Shown here: positions 8,391-15,536 of the stretch, one piece after another
How positions within the stretch are numbered: the first letter of the stretch is position 1
Layout: each line of letters opens with the position of its first letter
Assembly (NCBI GenBank): GCA_964601505.1
Contig: CAZRNR010000045.1
Span: 1 to 16,602 of the forward strand
Length of the DNA stretch: 16,602 bases
Reading direction: 5' to 3'
Source: DRWZ01 sp964601505
GTDB lineage: Bacteria > Calescibacteriota > Calescibacteriia > Calescibacteriales > Calescibacteriaceae
The notes under the pieces: model-generated
Databases searched by the model: none
Seen by the model: the letters and a program-made list of their open reading frames with translations, nothing else
What the model was told of the DNA's origin: nothing
Program-made: the position numbers and the translations under genes

Positions 8391-9842
8391 ATGCTTAAAA
8401 AGATTGAATTTGACGAGGCGATGCAGGAAAAAGATAAGAAAATACAAAAGAAAAAAAAAGAAATAATCCTCCTTGGGTTTCCCGAAAAGGAAAGAAAATT
8501 AATTAAGAAGATTCTCGGTAAAAAATTTGAAATAAAAGATGTATTAGAAGATGAAAAAGATGAAAAGATAATATTATCAAATAGAGGGAATGTAGTTATC
8601 GGGAGAGCAAACTTTATATCAAGAGCTCAGAAAATGATAGATAAAAACAGAGAAAAGAAATTCATCCTCTTTAACATAATGATAAGGTACTATGATACAC
8701 TGGTATCCCATCTTGGTATGGATACGCAAGATAAAATAGAGCAATATGTATTACGAAAATTACTTTATATCTTTAACAAAACCGGGAAATATCTTATAGG
8801 TAAAATATCTGAAAGAAAGTTTATGGTCTTGAAAGAAATCTCTGATCTAAAAGATGGTAAAGAAAGAGCTCGTGAGGAAGGTGAAAGAATAGCAAGAACC
8901 ATAATTGAAAATATGACTTCCGACAGAATTAACATATCAGGCAGATACATAATTCCTTCTGTGAATATAGGAGTAAGCATATATAAATACGATGGAGAAA
9001 AGATACCAGAACTAGCAAAGAACAGTGAATTAGCTCTACAGGAAAGTATAGATGAAGGTGCAAATATATTTGAAGTTTTCTCTGAAGAAATGAGATCACT
9101 TTCTAGCAGGAAAACCTTTCTTATAGATGAGATCCTTGATGGAATGAATTTGGGAAAGATATATCCTGTTTTTCAACCTATATTTTCCCTTGAAGACATG
9201 AGAATAAAAGGTTATGAGTTGCTCATAAGATGGAAGGATAAACAAATAAGTCCAGAAGACATAATAAGGGTAAGTGAAGAACTTGGTCTGATAAGAGAAA
9301 TAAATGATTTTCTTTCAAGAAAAATATCGGAAATATCATGGAAATTACCAAAATATTTCTTTTCTTTCAATATAAATGTCAGATCCATTCTGGAGGATAA
9401 AATTTTCAATTCCATTTTAGAAAACATGCAAAAATATATGATAAATCCTACGAGGATATGCTTTGAAATAAGTGAAAAATCAGATTACAAAGAGATAAGC
9501 AAAGCGAAGGAAAGACTTTCTGAAATTAGAAGAATGGGTTTTCTGATAGCATTAGATGACTTTGGATCACCGCAAACACTTATATCTCACATAAAAGATA
9601 TCCCCGCAGACATAATCAAAATAGATAAAGAAATTTTGAAAGCGATTGATGGGAAAGATGATATATTGCGAATGATAGTTGAAGGAATAGTTTATATATC
9701 TCACAAAACTGGCAAAAATGTAGTAATTGAGGGAATAGAAATGGAGAGTGAGTTAAAGCTTGCAAGAGAGTTAAAATGTGATATGGCACAGGGTTTTGCA
9801 TTGTGTCCCCCAATGACAGAAGAAGAAGTCTTAGGAGAATAA
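8391..9842 (+). CDS. Degenerate GGDEF - EAL domain protein (probable c-di-GMP phosphodiesterase or sensor)
   Basis: The 483-residue protein is soluble, with no membrane segment or signal peptide. Residues 1-60 are Lys/Glu-rich and may contain a short alpha/beta remnant. A GGDEF-fold domain spans about 63-232, but the signature position reads SERKF (140-144), so it cannot be a diguanylate cyclase. The EAL domain spans about 240-480 and keeps the expected catalytic set: Glu276 (YELLIRW), Asn327 (FNIN), Glu359 (FEIS), Asp389/Asp390 (LDDFG), Lys410 (IKID), Glu447 (IEGIE) and Gln467 (AQGFAL). Loop 6 after DDFG is unusual (SPQTLI instead of the common TGYSSL), and QGFALCPPM replaces QGYxFxxP. Hydrolysis of c-di-GMP is plausible but not assured. 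AAAGGA lies about 11 nt before ATG. It leads a probable operon with the macrodomain gene 4 nt downstream. Confidence 0.88.
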   Translation: MLKKIEFDEAMQEKDKKIQKKKKEIILLGFPEKERKLIKKILGKKFEIKDVLEDEKDEKIILSNRGNVVIGRANFISRAQKMIDKNREKKFILFNIMIRYYDTLVSHLGMDTQDKIEQYVLRKLLYIFNKTGKYLIGKISERKFMVLKEISDLKDGKERAREEGERIARTIIENMTSDRINISGRYIIPSVNIGVSIYKYDGEKIPELAKNSELALQESIDEGANIFEVFSEEMRSLSSRKTFLIDEILDGMNLGKIYPVFQPIFSLEDMRIKGYELLIRWKDKQISPEDIIRVSEELGLIREINDFLSRKISEISWKLPKYFFSFNINVRSILEDKIFNSILENMQKYMINPTRICFEISEKSDYKEISKAKERLSEIRRMGFLIALDDFGSPQTLISHIKDIPADIIKIDKEILKAIDGKDDILRMIVEGIVYISHKTGKNVVIEGIEMESELKLARELKCDMAQGFALCPPMTEEEVLGE

Positions 9843-9846
9843 TAAC

Positions 9847-10356
9847 ATGCTTGAAATTGAAATAAAGCAAGGTAGCATAATAGATGTAGAAGCAGATGTG
9901 TTAGTAAATGCAGCGAACTCTCTTGGATATATGGGTGGAGGAGTTGCAGGATTCCTCAAAAGAGTATGTGGTAATGAAGTAGAAAACGAAGCTATAGAAA
10001 AAGCTCCGATACCGGTTGGGAAAGCTGTTTTAACATCTGCAGGGAAACTTAAAGATAAATTCAAAGGAATAATACACGCTCCAACTATGGAAAGACCCGC
10101 AATGTCTATACCTCCGGAAAATGTATTTAAAGCCACATCCGGAGCACTTGAAGAAGCTGACAAAAACGGATTTAAAAAAATAGCAATACCTGGGCTTGGC
10201 ACAGGAGTTGGAGGTGTAGATAAAAAAACAGCTGCGGAACTTATGATAAAAGCTATATTAGAATTTAAGCCCAAGAATCTTAAAAAGGTAATCCTCGTAG
10301 ATATAGATCCAGAAATGGTCAAAGAGTTCCAAATAGCTCTTTCTCAAAAAAAATAA
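9847..10356 (+). CDS. Macrodomain protein (ADP-ribose binding/hydrolysing)
   Basis: The protein has 169 residues and is essentially one macrodomain. The substrate-binding signatures are present: NAAN at 21-24, the glycine loop YMGGGVAG at 29-35, and the phosphate loop PGLGTGVGG at 115-123. This pattern is that of the AF1521/TTHA0132-like stand-alone macrodomains, which bind ADP-ribose and can remove it from proteins, nucleic acids or ADP-ribose-1''-phosphate. The substrate here is unknown. The gene begins 4 nt after the EAL gene's stop, and its ribosome-binding site (AGGAGA) lies in the last codons of that gene, which points to translational coupling. No ADP-ribosyltransferase such as DarT is visible nearby, so a role as a DarG-type antitoxin is not supported. 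Confidence 0.93.
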   Translation: MLEIEIKQGSIIDVEADVLVNAANSLGYMGGGVAGFLKRVCGNEVENEAIEKAPIPVGKAVLTSAGKLKDKFKGIIHAPTMERPAMSIPPENVFKATSGALEEADKNGFKKIAIPGLGTGVGGVDKKTAAELMIKAILEFKPKNLKKVILVDIDPEMVKEFQIALSQKK

Positions 10357-10403
10357 AAATTGAGAAAAGACAAAATAAAAATCAATGAGAGAAATATCTT
10401 ATC

Positions 10404-11816
10404 ATGGAAAAGATAAGAATACCAAGTGATGTAATACTTGATATATCATCGGAAGAAATCAAAACAAATCCTGCGATAAAAGAAATAATCTCAATATGTA
10501 AAAAAATGTTCATACCAGTATGGCATAACGAAAAAATAGAAGGTGTAAATACCATAATACCGGGGGTCATATTCGGAGAAAATCCAGTAGTAGTATCAAG
10601 ATTAAAAAAAGGAGAAGAAACGATTACTCCTGAAGAGTTTCTTTCTAAATTTTCCGACCTTGATGATTGTGAAAAAATAGATTTTGGAAGTATAGGAATG
10701 CTTATGCTGAACAAAGAAGCAAGATATTTTTCTGATGAACTTTCAACAGAAATACTCAAATCTTTTTATAAGGGGGACTGGATTCTGGGAGAGAAAGTTA
10801 AGGAATTTGAGAGATCAGTATGCGAAAAGCTAAAAGTAAAATATTCGGTTGGAGTGAACTCAGGAACAGACGCGATACTCCTTGGACTGAGGGCTATAGC
10901 GCTCTCAAAGTTCAGAAAAGAGTTTTTCTCAAAAGAAGATGAAATAATAGTTCCAGACCTGACATTTTTAGCAACTGCTGAAGCAGTAATACTTTCCGGA
11001 GCAACTCCTGTTTTGGCAAATGTAGATGATAGAACTTATACTCTATCCCCAGAATCTTTGAAAAAATCTATAACCAAAAATACAAAGGGAATAGTCGTTG
11101 TTCATCTTTACGGCCTCACAGCTGATATGGATGAAATAATGAAAATAGCGAGGGAAAACAACCTTTTCGTTGTTGAAGATTGTGCTCAAAGCTTTTATTC
11201 AAAGTTTAAAGACGAATATGCAGGAACAATCGGGGATGTTGGATGTTTTAGTTTCTTTCCTTCAAAAAACCTCGGGGGACATGGAGATGGAGGATTGATA
11301 ACGACAAACAATGAAGATATATATTACTATGCAAACATTTTAGGAAAACACGGCTCTAAAATAAGAGATTATCCCGAGCATATAGGTATGAATTCAAGGC
11401 TTGATACAATACAAGCAGCTTTGCTGAAAAAAAAGCTTGAAAAGATAGATTTCTTCACACAAAGAAGGAGAGAAATAGCGCGAATATATTCTGAAAAAAT
11501 AGAGCATCCAAACATATTAAAGCCTTACGAGCCACCCAACAGAACACACGTGTTTCACCAATACACCATAAGAGTAAAAGGTGGAGCCTCTGGTCTAAAA
11601 GATTTCCTTTGGAGGAATAATATAGAAACAAGAATATACTACCCATTTCCTATGCATAAAGCCCCTGCAATAAGTAGGAACAGCAAAAATTATGACAAGT
11701 TATATACAGAAGATATAACAAAAGAGATACTAAGCCTCCCAATAGAACCACTATATCCCGATATACTCATAAGATATATTGCGGGAAAAATAAATAGCTT
11801 TTTCGCCGATAAGTAG
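10404..11816 (+). CDS. DegT/DnrJ/EryC1/StrS-family PLP aminotransferase with extra N-terminal domain
   Basis: The product has 470 residues. Residues about 100-470 form a fold-type I PLP enzyme of the sugar aminotransferase family: phosphate-binding NSGTDA (152-157), VPDLTFLATAEA, the ring-stacking/Asp motif VEDCAQS (257-263), and the Schiff-base lysine in FFPSKNLGG (Lys288). Such enzymes transaminate nucleotide-linked keto-sugars for surface polysaccharides or glycosylation. The first ~90 residues are extra compared with the usual 360-400 residue family; they look like a compact alpha/beta domain that I do not recognise (for example VILDISSEEIKTNPAIKEI, IPVWHNEKIEG). The gene starts 47 nt after the macrodomain gene on the same strand, so it probably belongs to that operon. 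The start lacks a strong Shine-Dalgarno sequence. The 3' end faces the antiporter gene with a 6-nt gap. Confidence 0.9.
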   Translation: MEKIRIPSDVILDISSEEIKTNPAIKEIISICKKMFIPVWHNEKIEGVNTIIPGVIFGENPVVVSRLKKGEETITPEEFLSKFSDLDDCEKIDFGSIGMLMLNKEARYFSDELSTEILKSFYKGDWILGEKVKEFERSVCEKLKVKYSVGVNSGTDAILLGLRAIALSKFRKEFFSKEDEIIVPDLTFLATAEAVILSGATPVLANVDDRTYTLSPESLKKSITKNTKGIVVVHLYGLTADMDEIMKIARENNLFVVEDCAQSFYSKFKDEYAGTIGDVGCFSFFPSKNLGGHGDGGLITTNNEDIYYYANILGKHGSKIRDYPEHIGMNSRLDTIQAALLKKKLEKIDFFTQRRREIARIYSEKIEHPNILKPYEPPNRTHVFHQYTIRVKGGASGLKDFLWRNNIETRIYYPFPMHKAPAISRNSKNYDKLYTEDITKEILSLPIEPLYPDILIRYIAGKINSFFADK

Positions 11817-11822
11817 AGAGAA

Positions 11823-12989
11823 CTATTTCTTTTTGTAGTATTTCAATATAAAAAGAGGTATGCACAAAGAAAGATATACAAACGCCATTTCTTCTCTCAA
11901 GTGTTCGACAAAAAATTGTATTAAGAAGAGAGAAGCAAGCAAAATCGCCTCAAGAAATGAAAAATTCATATCGTATATAATGAAAAAGGCGAAAAGAGAT
12001 TGTGCAGATGTTAGAAAAACTTCCCACTGCTGTCTATGGTCCAATTGGAGGCCAGAAAGAGGATTTTCAACACCGTGTATGAATTTTGAAAGACTATAAG
12101 CTATCGGGATACATCCTATAAGTAGTGTCCATTGATTTACTTTTGATGAGACAAGAGCTCTGAGTGCATCTGAACCTCTACCTCTTAGTGCCCATATTAG
12201 AACAACAACGAATTCTGGAGATTCTGAAGCGAATGGTGCAAGCCACTGGATAAGCAGAAACTCATTTATTCCAAATCTTTTGCCAAAAGAGATTAAACCT
12301 TCTGCAAAGGCTTCCGCAGATATAAAAATACAAAAACCTGCCCATAAAAACATAAAAACAATCAATGGAACCGCTAAAGATTTTTTAAGATGATTGATAG
12401 TCCTGACAGGTTCAAAATCATCCTCAAGCTCCTCTACTCCTTCAATTGATGAACGATAGATATACAAAGCAAAAACAAGGATGAGAAAGATTGAATCAAA
12501 AAGATTTATTGATTTTTTAAAAAATATATTGAAGCTCCAGATAGTTGATATAAGGAGAAAAAAAATTTCACTTCTTACAGATTCATCAAAAGAAATATGC
12601 GAATCTAATCTTATCTCGCTTTTTCTCTTAGCAAAAAGCAGATAAGTCAAAAGAATTGTTGGCCAACCTATTCCGACAAGGAGTCTATTAGCACCTGTCA
12701 TATTAGCGACCGCATAATGAGAGTATTGATCATCAATGCCAGCCTTATAAGCAAGATAAATATCTACAGCATATTCTGGAAGAACAGCTAAAATAGCCAC
12801 AAGAGCTATCGCAAGAGCCCCTGATATATATTTTCTTGAAGAATCAGATGCCCATGTAAGAAGAAAACCAGCAGATACTATGCAAAAGCCCGTCAGAATA
12901 ATCTGAAGCCAATCAACAACATGACCTACATAAAATCTTACTATGATCCAAGGTAGGGTCCCAAGAACAGCTAAAGATATGTAAAACAT
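11823..12989 (-). CDS. CaCA-superfamily sodium/calcium (cation) antiporter
   Basis: The 388-residue inner-membrane protein has about ten hydrophobic helices and the two inverted alpha-repeats of the Ca2+/cation antiporter superfamily. Repeat alpha-1 contains AVLPEYAVD (Glu72) and VANMTGANRLLVG (Asn101). Repeat alpha-2 contains APFASESPEFVV (Glu259) and SSKVNQWTLLIG (Asn285). The paired acidic residues are the ion ligands in this family. The central loop at about 183-200 is acidic (EGVEELEDDFEP) and may be a cytoplasmic regulatory loop. The motifs are less canonical than in YrbG-type exchangers, so the exact ion (Ca2+/Na+, Ca2+/H+ or other) is open. It is transcribed toward the aminotransferase gene and diverges from the di-haem cytochrome gene; no partner gene lies on its own strand. 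Confidence 0.87.
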   Translation of the reverse strand: MFYISLAVLGTLPWIIVRFYVGHVVDWLQIILTGFCIVSAGFLLTWASDSSRKYISGALAIALVAILAVLPEYAVDIYLAYKAGIDDQYSHYAVANMTGANRLLVGIGWPTILLTYLLFAKRKSEIRLDSHISFDESVRSEIFFLLISTIWSFNIFFKKSINLFDSIFLILVFALYIYRSSIEGVEELEDDFEPVRTINHLKKSLAVPLIVFMFLWAGFCIFISAEAFAEGLISFGKRFGINEFLLIQWLAPFASESPEFVVVLIWALRGRGSDALRALVSSKVNQWTLLIGCIPIAYSLSKFIHGVENPLSGLQLDHRQQWEVFLTSAQSLFAFFIIYDMNFSFLEAILLASLFLIQFFVEHLREEMAFVYLSLCIPLFILKYYKKK

Positions 12990-13139
12990 TTCTTAAACTA
13001 CATATATACAATGTATTCGGTTTCTGATTTTTCTGAATAATTCCATCAAAAATAAACAAAAGTCAATTATGTAAAAGTAAAAATATAAGCAAATAGAAAA
13101 TTATTTTTATATAACTCTTATTTTGTAAATAATAATTAT

Positions 13140-13168
13140 TTTCATATAAAAATTTTTTTTAGTATAAT
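13140..13168 (+). promoter_or_regulatory. Putative sigma-70-type promoter for the di-haem cytochrome
   Basis: A perfect TATAAT is present at 13163-13168. The hexamer 17 nt upstream (TTTCAT, 13140-13145) is a poor -35, and the spacer is an A/T tract. It would give a transcript start about 20 nt before the ATG at 13197. The surrounding 207-bp gap is so AT-rich that chance matches are likely. Confidence 0.4.
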
Positions 13169-13196
13169 TGAAGCAAATAAAATCAAAATAAAATAC

Positions 13197-13646
13197 ATGG
13201 GAAAAATAGAAAAGTACAAAGAAAAATATCTTATCAATATAGCAATGATAGTATATCTTATACTAATAGGTCAAATTAATTCCTGTCAAAAACAAAATGT
13301 GAAAGAAATAGAAAAAATCCATGTATCCACATTTAAAAACCAAGGATGTATCACATGCCATAATATAGAAAAACCATCTACATTCACACATTACGGGGAA
13401 CAGGCAAAGGATAAGCACTACGGATGCATAAGCATGCTAAACTATATAAAAACTCATAACTTCCAAGACATAACAGAAAATAAGTTAAAAAAACTTTTTA
13501 CAGAACACAAATGCTCTACTTGTCACGATATAAATGGTGAAGGTCAAGGAAGAGAAAATCTGACATCCTTTGGAATTAATATGAAAAACAAAAACTTGGG
13601 ATGTGTTAGTATTTTTACTGCCCTTATAAAAGAATCCAATAACTAG
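13197..13646 (+). CDS. Small di-haem c-type cytochrome, internally duplicated, probably membrane-anchored or lipidated
   Basis: The product has 149 residues. A hydrophobic export segment (about 11-27, INIAMIVYLILIG) ends at INSC (Cys30), which could be a weak lipobox, although Asn at -2 is atypical. Two c-type haem motifs follow: CITCH (about 60) and CSTCH (about 106). The protein is a tandem duplication. Each half has F-x-x-x-x-C-x-x-C-H, about 25 residues later a K-x-x-G-C-[IV]-S motif (HYGCIS and NLGCVS), then a short helix. Electron transfer in the periplasm is the likely role; no partner enzyme is adjacent. I do not know a named family for it. The ATG at 13197 has no Shine-Dalgarno sequence; an in-frame ATG at 13245 would trim most of the export segment and is less likely. 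Confidence 0.78.
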   Translation: MGKIEKYKEKYLINIAMIVYLILIGQINSCQKQNVKEIEKIHVSTFKNQGCITCHNIEKPSTFTHYGEQAKDKHYGCISMLNYIKTHNFQDITENKLKKLFTEHKCSTCHDINGEGQGRENLTSFGINMKNKNLGCVSIFTALIKESNN

Positions 13647-13687
13647 AGAGATAAAAAGATTTTTCATTTTTTATAACCTCTTTTTTT
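13646..13687 (+). terminator. Probable rho-independent terminator after the di-haem cytochrome
   Basis: Starting at the stop codon, GAG plus ATAAAAA can pair with TTTTTTAT plus CTC around a short T-rich loop, and the structure is followed by seven T. The stem is mostly A-T with an internal mismatch, so it is weak at mesophilic standards, but position and T-tract are right. Confidence 0.4.
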
Positions 13688-13875
13688 ATCAATGATAGCA
13701 ATGGAAGAGAATTTTAGGGAAAAATATGCTGAATTATTCACCAACTTTTACTCTCCATAATTAACATCTATTTTCTCAGACACAGCATTGCAAGTTTCAG
13801 CATAAAAGAAGTTCCACCAACGTATAATTTATGTGAATGCTGTAATTATATGCTGTATTGCATGAAGTTGTAGCG

Positions 13876-15022
13876 TCATTTATTTTTCTTCTTCTTTAAT
13901 TTTTTTACGATAAAATCTATCGTATTCGTATTTTTTGTATCTTTGAGAATATCTTCTATATCATCATATTCTTCATAGTCAGGGTCGTGGTATTTTCCAG
14001 AACTTGCATATTGCTTTACCGACAGAAGTGTTTTCCTTAAATGAATTCAAGCATTATGCCACGTTCCTACTTTTACAGTTGTATGAGGATGTTGCAGGAC
14101 ATATATTGGTTTATTCTTTACGGCTAATTCTTTGAAGTCATCATTGACTTTTTTACGCCATCCCTTCGCATTTTTAGATCTTGGATTGAAAATACTTAGA
14201 TCGTGACAACCCAATATCATTACTTTTCCAACACTTAAGTTAAGGAAGTGTGTTTTTAAGTCAGTAATCATCACCAAACCATTTTGTTGTTCCGCTACCG
14301 GATAGGACTTCCCTGTTCAATAAAGTTTATTTTATCTTAAATCCTTTAGAAATACTAGCTCAATGTGTAGTTCCGATTTGAATTGTTTCGTTTTATCCTT
14401 GAAAGAGTCTATGCCCAATGTGATGTAATCTGCAACTTTACTTAATTTCCTACATAAACCATCGGTAAGAACAAAATTTACACACTTTTCAGCTTCCGCA
14501 ACTAATTCGCTTAAAGTCTCACTATTTGGATTTTTATCGTCACCTATATCTTTCCGAGATATTGATTTTAGCCAATCAAATTGAATAAATCCACCGCAAG
14601 TTATTAGAAACTTGACTTTTCTACCTTTAGGCTAATTCTCATAGATATCTTCAAGAAGTTGCCTGGCTTCTATTGGTTCTCCATTCCATTTAAACTTCTT
14701 TATGATTACTCTTGCTATGGATGGATTCGGTTCCTCTCTTACTTCGATTTCCCATCTTTTAGAAGAAAGTTTTACTATGTTGAATACCAAAATTTTTAGG
14801 AACTGATTAGCTTCTACTCCTCCGCTGAATTCTTCAGGATCTAATTCTTTTCCATTAACATACTTATTGGCTATCGAAATGATGTACTTTGGTGGATAGA
14901 ACTCACCATTATATTCCATAAAGAAAATTTTTTGATCTTCTACTCTTTGTGATCCTAACCCTTTTCTTTATTTCTTTTATTGCTTTGATTATATGTTCTC
15001 GTTTTATGTTTTCAGGAATCAT
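13876..15022 (-). pseudogene. Disrupted gene with a ScoMcrA-like N-terminal head domain; about 381 codons when restored, one frameshift and four in-frame stops
   Basis: Reading the minus strand from ATG at 15022 gives MIPENIKREHIIKAIKEI, then RRSKNFL, where the frame breaks in an A6/T4 homopolymer (14924-14933). Removing one base joins it to MEYNGEFYPPKYIIS (ATG 14919). From 14919 to TGA at 13876 one frame of 348 codons runs without further shifts but with four stops: TAG 14632, TAA 14332, TGA 14317 and TGA 14047. Coding character continues across each: ITCGGFIQFDW and VAEAEKCVNFVLTDGL after the TAG, VMILGCHDLSIFNPRS and QHPHTTVKVGTWHNA before the last TGA, and IHLRKTLLSVKQYASSGKYH beyond it. 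The first ~90 residues (NG-x-x-Y-P-P-K-Y-I-I-S, EFSGGVEANQFL) resemble the head domain of ScoMcrA-like modification-dependent restriction enzymes and related HNH proteins. The C-terminal part is unrecognised. It is probably a decayed defence or mobile-element gene. Confidence 0.75.
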
Positions 15023-15036
15023 GGTACCAACTAAAA

Positions 15037-15065
15037 TGTATAAATTCTAAAATGATTAGTCGCAA
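15037..15065 (-). promoter_or_regulatory. Possible relic promoter of the disrupted gene
   Basis: On the minus strand, TTGCGA (15060-15065) and TATACA (15037-15042) are separated by 17 nt and lie 15 nt before the ATG at 15022. Each hexamer matches four of six consensus bases. The spacing and position are right, but AT-rich sequence yields such pairs by chance. Confidence 0.3.
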
Positions 15066-15224
15066 TCATCAAAATTTTAATTAAGAATTAACGCCTTTTT
15101 AAGATTATAATATATCAAAATGAATTTTAAAAAATTATAGACCAAAAATCGTAAAAATTCTCCATCCTAATTTACTTATAAACGGTTATGAATTTTTTAC
15201 AACGCATTTAAGTATGTCTAAAAT

Positions 15225-15241
15225 ATGTTTGCGACAAAGCA
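15225..15241 (+). repeat. Inverted repeat copy 1 (ATGTTTGCGACAAAGCA)
   Basis: This 17-bp sequence recurs in reverse orientation at 16536-16552 with a single difference (G/A at the ninth base). Beyond the repeat, on the side away from the tRNA, both copies also carry a TTAAA-x-x-CGTTG block, offset by about 11 nt. The pair may be two related element ends or two copies of a dispersed repeat. Confidence 0.5.
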
Positions 15242-15453
15242 TATACACATTTTCTGGAATTGGTTATTATGAAAAGTTTTATGTATTCTGATAGTACGTT
15301 ATCTATATCCGAACTTACAAAATTATATAATCACTGTAAAATAAATCTACATAAGACAAAATCAAAAAACATTATTCTATAACTGGTTAATCACAAGGCA
15401 AATATACAGAAATTAAAGATAAGAATATAAGGGGAGCTTATTATATAAAAAAA

Positions 15454-15526
15454 GTCCCTGTAGCTCAGAAGGAAGAGCACGGTCCTCCTAAGTCCGGGGT
15501 CGCGGGTTCAAATCCCGCCAGGGACA
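15454..15526 (+). tRNA. tRNA-Arg, anticodon CCT
   Basis: A full cloverleaf can be drawn. The acceptor stem is GTCCCTG/CAGGGAC, the D stem GCTC/GAGC with loop AGAAGGAA, the anticodon loop CTCCTAA (anticodon CCT, reading AGG), and the T arm GCGGG-TTCAAAT-CCCGC. Base 15526 (A) is the discriminator, and CCA is not encoded. The anticodon stem CGGTC/GTCCG has one T-T mismatch at pair 30-40. It matters in this AGA/AGG-rich genome because it decodes AGG. The protease gene starts 10 nt downstream. Confidence 0.93.
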
Positions 15527-15536
15527 CTCCCAATAC

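Larger units (their letters stand above)
15023..15453. other. 431-bp AT-rich gap with no convincing gene
   Basis: This stretch between the disrupted gene and tRNA-Arg contains the possible relic promoter near 15050 and one copy of the inverted repeat at 15225-15241. It also holds a 37-codon plus-strand frame at 15269-15382 (begins MKSFMYSDSTLSISELTKLY) that I cannot support as a gene. Just before the tRNA, TATTAT-like sequence near 15440 could be the -10 of its promoter. Otherwise nothing is recognisable. Confidence 0.5.

Noticed and set aside
9831..10322. 163-codon minus-strand frame opposite the macrodomain gene
   Set aside because: The plus strand carries clear NAAN and PGLGTGVGG motifs; the antisense frame is low-complexity and without a ribosome-binding site.
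9847..11816. Macrodomain gene as a DarTG-type toxin-antitoxin component
   Set aside because: No ADP-ribosyltransferase is adjacent; the neighbours are an EAL protein and an aminotransferase.
13692..13760. 22-codon plus-strand frame beginning MIAMEENFREKYAEL after the cytochrome terminator
   Set aside because: Too short, no ribosome-binding site, no recognisable family; possibly a gene fragment but not supportable.
14047..14919. Genome-wide UGA reassignment to Trp to explain the in-frame TGA codons
   Set aside because: atpB ends at TGA where subunit a should end, TGG is used for Trp throughout, and the same frame also contains TAG and TAA.
15269..15382. 37-codon plus-strand frame upstream of the tRNA
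   Set aside because: Only a weak GGA before the ATG and no recognisable motif; AT-rich gaps yield such frames by chance.
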